From NCBI RefSeq assembly GCF_004216905.1, contig NZ_SGXJ01000010.1:1-64000 (forward strand): DNA of 64,000 nucleotides. Reading direction: 5' to 3'. The notes under the pieces were generated by a model. It had not been told where the DNA came from. It did no database searches and saw only the letters and a list, made by a program, of their open reading frames with translations. Of the stretch, positions 61,689 to 64,000 are shown in pieces. The DNA is from Kribbella sp. VKM Ac-2569 (lineage in GTDB: Bacteria > Actinomycetota > Actinomycetes > Propionibacteriales > Kribbellaceae). Position 1 is the stretch's first letter. Every line of letters begins with the position of its first letter. Both the position numbers and the translations under genes were made by a program.

Positions 61689-62983
61689 GCGGCCCGCTTG
61701 ATCCCGGCGCCGATCTCGTCGACCAGCTTCTTCGCACCGGCCGGTACCGCGGTCTTGCCCAGCGCGATCTCCTCGCAGATCCGGCCCATCGTGGTCCGCC
61801 AGGTGCTCGAGCCGGGAGGCGCCTCGTACCGCGGCTTGCGCTCGGCGGCGCGTTCCTTCGCGACCACCGCGAGCATCTCCTTCTCGTCCGGGCTCGCGAA
61901 CGCGGCGGCCTGCTCGGCGACCTTCGGGTTCGTCGGCGCGCCCATGGTCAGCCGCACGGTCTTCAGCATCTCCGCGTTGTTCACGTTGTAGTCGAGGACC
62001 TTGCCGGCCGCCTCCAGGTTGCCGTCGTCGATCCGCTGGTAGATCGCCATCCGCGGGAAGTACAGGTACTTGTGCCCGGCCGGCGCGCCCGCAGCGATCG
62101 GAGCCGCCCGCAGCCGGAACTTCTCCTTCGGGAACATCTTCGCGTCGTCGATGATGTGGTTGGAGTTGCCGAAGTTCACCAGGACCTTCTTTCCCACCTG
62201 AGCCCAGTCCGGACCCATCCCCTCCTGCTCGCTCAGCGACAACGCACCGCCGGCCTTGCGCAGCTTCTCCCACCAGTCGAGCCAGCTACCCAGGCCGTCA
62301 ACGGTGAACCCGACCTGACCGTCCTGGGTCCACAGCTGCTCACCCCGCTGCCGCAGCCAGGCCTCGAAGGTGAGGTCGTGGTCGGGCGCGTACGGCGTAC
62401 CCTTGCGCTTCCCGGGATTGTTCTTGCTGTAGGCAACGAGGAGTTCGGCGAGAGCGTCCCAGGTCCAGCCCGGCCCTTCGGCCGGAATGGTCACGCCGTC
62501 GGCCGTCGCGACGGTCTCGTTGTAGCGGATCACCGGAGTGAAGATGCCGAACGGCAGCGTGTTGAGCTGCCCGTCGAGCTTGAACGTCTCCAGGTCTTCC
62601 TTGCTGTAGTCGTCCCACTTCAGCGTGGGGATGTCGTCGAGCTTCCGGTACAGCTTGCTCTTGTGGTACGTCATCACCTGCGGCGACGCGATCCAGAAGA
62701 TGTCCGGCACGTCGCGGGCCGCGATCTGCGTCGTCATCCGTTCCTGGAAGGCGGTGTAGTCGGCGAACTCCGGCTCGATCGTGATCGACGGGTTCGCCGT
62801 ACTGAACTGCTTCAGGGCCTTGGTGTAGTTCTGCTGGCGGATGTTGTTGCCCCACCACGCATACCGCAGCGTGACGTCGCCACCACCACCCGACGGTCCG
62901 CCGCCACTCCCGCTGCAGCCGGCGACCGCGGCCGCCGCGAGCCCCGTGCCCAGTGAAACCTTGAGAAATCCTCGCCGATCCAT
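61685..62983 (-). CDS. extracellular sugar-binding lipoprotein (SBP family 1)
   Basis: 432 aa from ATG 62983 (GAGGAGA upstream). Signal MDRRGFLKVSLGTGLAAAAV carries a twin-arginine-like RRGFLK and a lipobox VAGC. Mature part: VTLRYAWWGNNIRQQNYTKALKQF and RMTTQIAARDVPDIFWI, typical of CUT1 binding proteins. Probably binds an oligosaccharide or glycoside; the glycosidase upstream suggests a galactoside. Confidence 0.94.
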   Translation of the reverse strand: MDRRGFLKVSLGTGLAAAAVAGCSGSGGGPSGGGGDVTLRYAWWGNNIRQQNYTKALKQFSTANPSITIEPEFADYTAFQERMTTQIAARDVPDIFWIASPQVMTYHKSKLYRKLDDIPTLKWDDYSKEDLETFKLDGQLNTLPFGIFTPVIRYNETVATADGVTIPAEGPGWTWDALAELLVAYSKNNPGKRKGTPYAPDHDLTFEAWLRQRGEQLWTQDGQVGFTVDGLGSWLDWWEKLRKAGGALSLSEQEGMGPDWAQVGKKVLVNFGNSNHIIDDAKMFPKEKFRLRAAPIAAGAPAGHKYLYFPRMAIYQRIDDGNLEAAGKVLDYNVNNAEMLKTVRLTMGAPTNPKVAEQAAAFASPDEKEMLAVVAKERAAERKPRYEAPPGSSTWRTTMGRICEEIALGKTAVPAGAKKLVDEIGAGIKRAA

Positions 62984-62993
62984 CTCGTTCTCC

Positions 62994-64000
62994 TCACACA
63001 CAGACGAGTACGTCGAACAATCCGATCTCCGGCACCTGCACCCACCCGTCGCTGACCGGCAGGTCCTCCTCCGCCACCAGCGCCCGTACCTCGCGGACCT
63101 CGGCCGGCACCCGCAACCGGCCCGGCCCGATCCGTACGGGTGGAGCGAATCGCTGGTCGCCGTCCCCCGATCTGTTCAGCAGATGTACGACGAACCCCGC
63201 GGCCGACCGCCCGATGACGATCTCCACCTGCTCCGGCAGGTCCGTCTCCATCGCTCCGCCCACCTGATCCACGAACAGATCGCGGTGAACGCTCAACCCC
63301 ACTTCCCGATAGGCCCGCCCGATCGTCCACGGGAACAGCACCACGTTGCCGTGCTTGACCATCCCGGGATGGTCGAGCGGCACGTGTCCGTAGCACTTCT
63401 CCGGTGGGCCGTACGGCGCTCTCGACAGGGCTCGTAGCGCGACCTCGGCGTCGGACGGCGCCTCGATGACCTCGAAGGTCCCGAACACCGGGACACCACC
63501 CTCGAGGTGCAGCGACCGGGTCTCCGCCTCGGTCTCGTACCGGGCGAGCGGCCGGACGGAAAGCGCCGGCACGGTTGTGGTGCCGGTGGCAACGACCGCT
63601 CCGTCGTACGTCCCGAGATCGACCGGCCCGAGGTCCGGCAGCACGACCACCTGATAGCGACTCAGGTCGACGTCGGCGAGACGGTGTTCGGGAAGGACGT
63701 CGAAAGGTACGTGGCGTTGAAGGAGCGCCAAGTACAGGCCTTCGAACTCCGCCCGCGAGCGCTCCGACCTGACCAGAAGGGTCTGCGCAGCCGGTACCAG
63801 GTCGCGATAGACCTCCGCGTGGTCACGGTGGAACCGCGTGATGTGGGACGCGACGTCCAGGCAGGCGTACGGCGTGGTGGCCGGCGTCCCCATGATGTAC
63901 GTCGACGGGTTGGCGCCGCGGGCGATCGCCTGCACCAGATACTGCGCGAAATGATGAGGATCTTCACTGGCTATCCGGTACGGCATGTCCACGAAGCCCA
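62994..64000 (-). CDS. C-terminal part of a GH42-like (beta-galactosidase-type) protein, cut by the window edge
   Basis: The frame is open through base 64000 (GFVDMPYR at the edge), so the start and catalytic barrel lie outside. Visible: end of barrel (FAQYLVQAIARGANPSTYIMGTP), then a Rossmann-like trimerisation domain (VYRDLVPAAQTLLVRSE, RYQVVVLPDLG) and beta-sandwich C-terminus (EQVEIVIGRSAAGFVVHLLNRSG). This layout matches GH42-type or related glycosidases with a class I glutamine-amidotransferase-like domain. Stop is 10 bases before the solute-binding gene, so it heads the transport operon. Confidence 0.75.
   Translation of the reverse strand, partial: GFVDMPYRIASEDPHHFAQYLVQAIARGANPSTYIMGTPATTPYACLDVASHITRFHRDHAEVYRDLVPAAQTLLVRSERSRAEFEGLYLALLQRHVPFDVLPEHRLADVDLSRYQVVVLPDLGPVDLGTYDGAVVATGTTTVPALSVRPLARYETEAETRSLHLEGGVPVFGTFEVIEAPSDAEVALRALSRAPYGPPEKCYGHVPLDHPGMVKHGNVVLFPWTIGRAYREVGLSVHRDLFVDQVGGAMETDLPEQVEIVIGRSAAGFVVHLLNRSGDGDQRFAPPVRIGPGRLRVPAEVREVRALVAEEDLPVSDGWVQVPEIGLFDVLVCV

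Noticed and set aside
1-64000. CRISPR arrays, rRNA genes, tRNA genes or prophage structural genes
   Set aside because: No regularly spaced repeats, no rRNA-like or cloverleaf-forming sequence and no phage capsid, tail or terminase proteins were seen.

Overview
High-GC actinobacterial chromosome. The GC-rich third codon positions, frequent GTG starts, dense overlapping start/stop junctions and a mycothiol-type DinB enzyme all fit a Kribbella-like member of the Propionibacteriales/Nocardioidales. The genus is inferred from gene content and style, since no rRNA or tRNA gene is visible. Most of the window is ordinary chromosome with several accessory insertions.

Layout. 0.1-9.4 kb: a conserved hypothetical, a MacB/FtsX-type ABC exporter, two lipoprotein or secreted genes (one a double-domain glycerophosphodiesterase), a GCS2-type ligase and a HipA-like/DUF3037 pair. 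9.3-15.2 kb: a tight minus-strand run of membrane protein, histidine kinase, LuxR response regulator, YjbR protein, spermidine-synthase-like membrane protein and phosphoglucomutase. 15.3-26.5 kb: small metabolic and hypothetical genes, including YceI, an FBP zinc-finger protein, an alpha/beta hydrolase plus MBL pair facing an AraC regulator, pyrE behind a DnaQ-BRCT exonuclease, and an epimerase plus phosphoesterase. A non-coding interval at 23.46-23.70 kb holds two large hairpins, one 158 nt long and rich in G-U pairs.

26.6-33.5 kb is the main accessory locus. It is a five-gene minus-strand operon: a tandem-ATPase FtsK/SpoIIIE protein, a coiled-coil membrane protein, a small helical WXG100-like protein, a toxin ending in a CdiA-CT-like PD-(D/E)XK nuclease, and an abutting immunity candidate. 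It looks like a minimal type VII-like polymorphic-toxin delivery or defence module. A TnpB (IS1341-type) element sits exactly in front of the ATPase gene, is flanked by a 10-bp repeat, and appears to have displaced the ribosome-binding site.

33.5-41.4 kb: VOC protein, small membrane protein, an AddB/AddA-like nuclease-helicase pair and a LysE exporter. 41.7-47.9 kb: a secreted RHS/YD-repeat toxin with a variable C-terminal tip, followed by a tandem set of immunity-like genes in visibly lower-GC DNA. 48-58 kb: a DUF6308-like protein, an LLM oxidoreductase fused to hemerythrin, a BTAD/NB-ARC (AfsR-like) regulator facing an FMN reductase, a RibD/DHFR-like protein, an MDMPI-like enzyme, two tandem paralogous proteins and a berberine-bridge-type oxidase. 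58-64 kb: a sugar catabolic operon read from the right edge: a partial GH42-like protein, a solute-binding lipoprotein, two CUT1 permeases, a D-2-hydroxyacid dehydrogenase and a GntR/FCD regulator.
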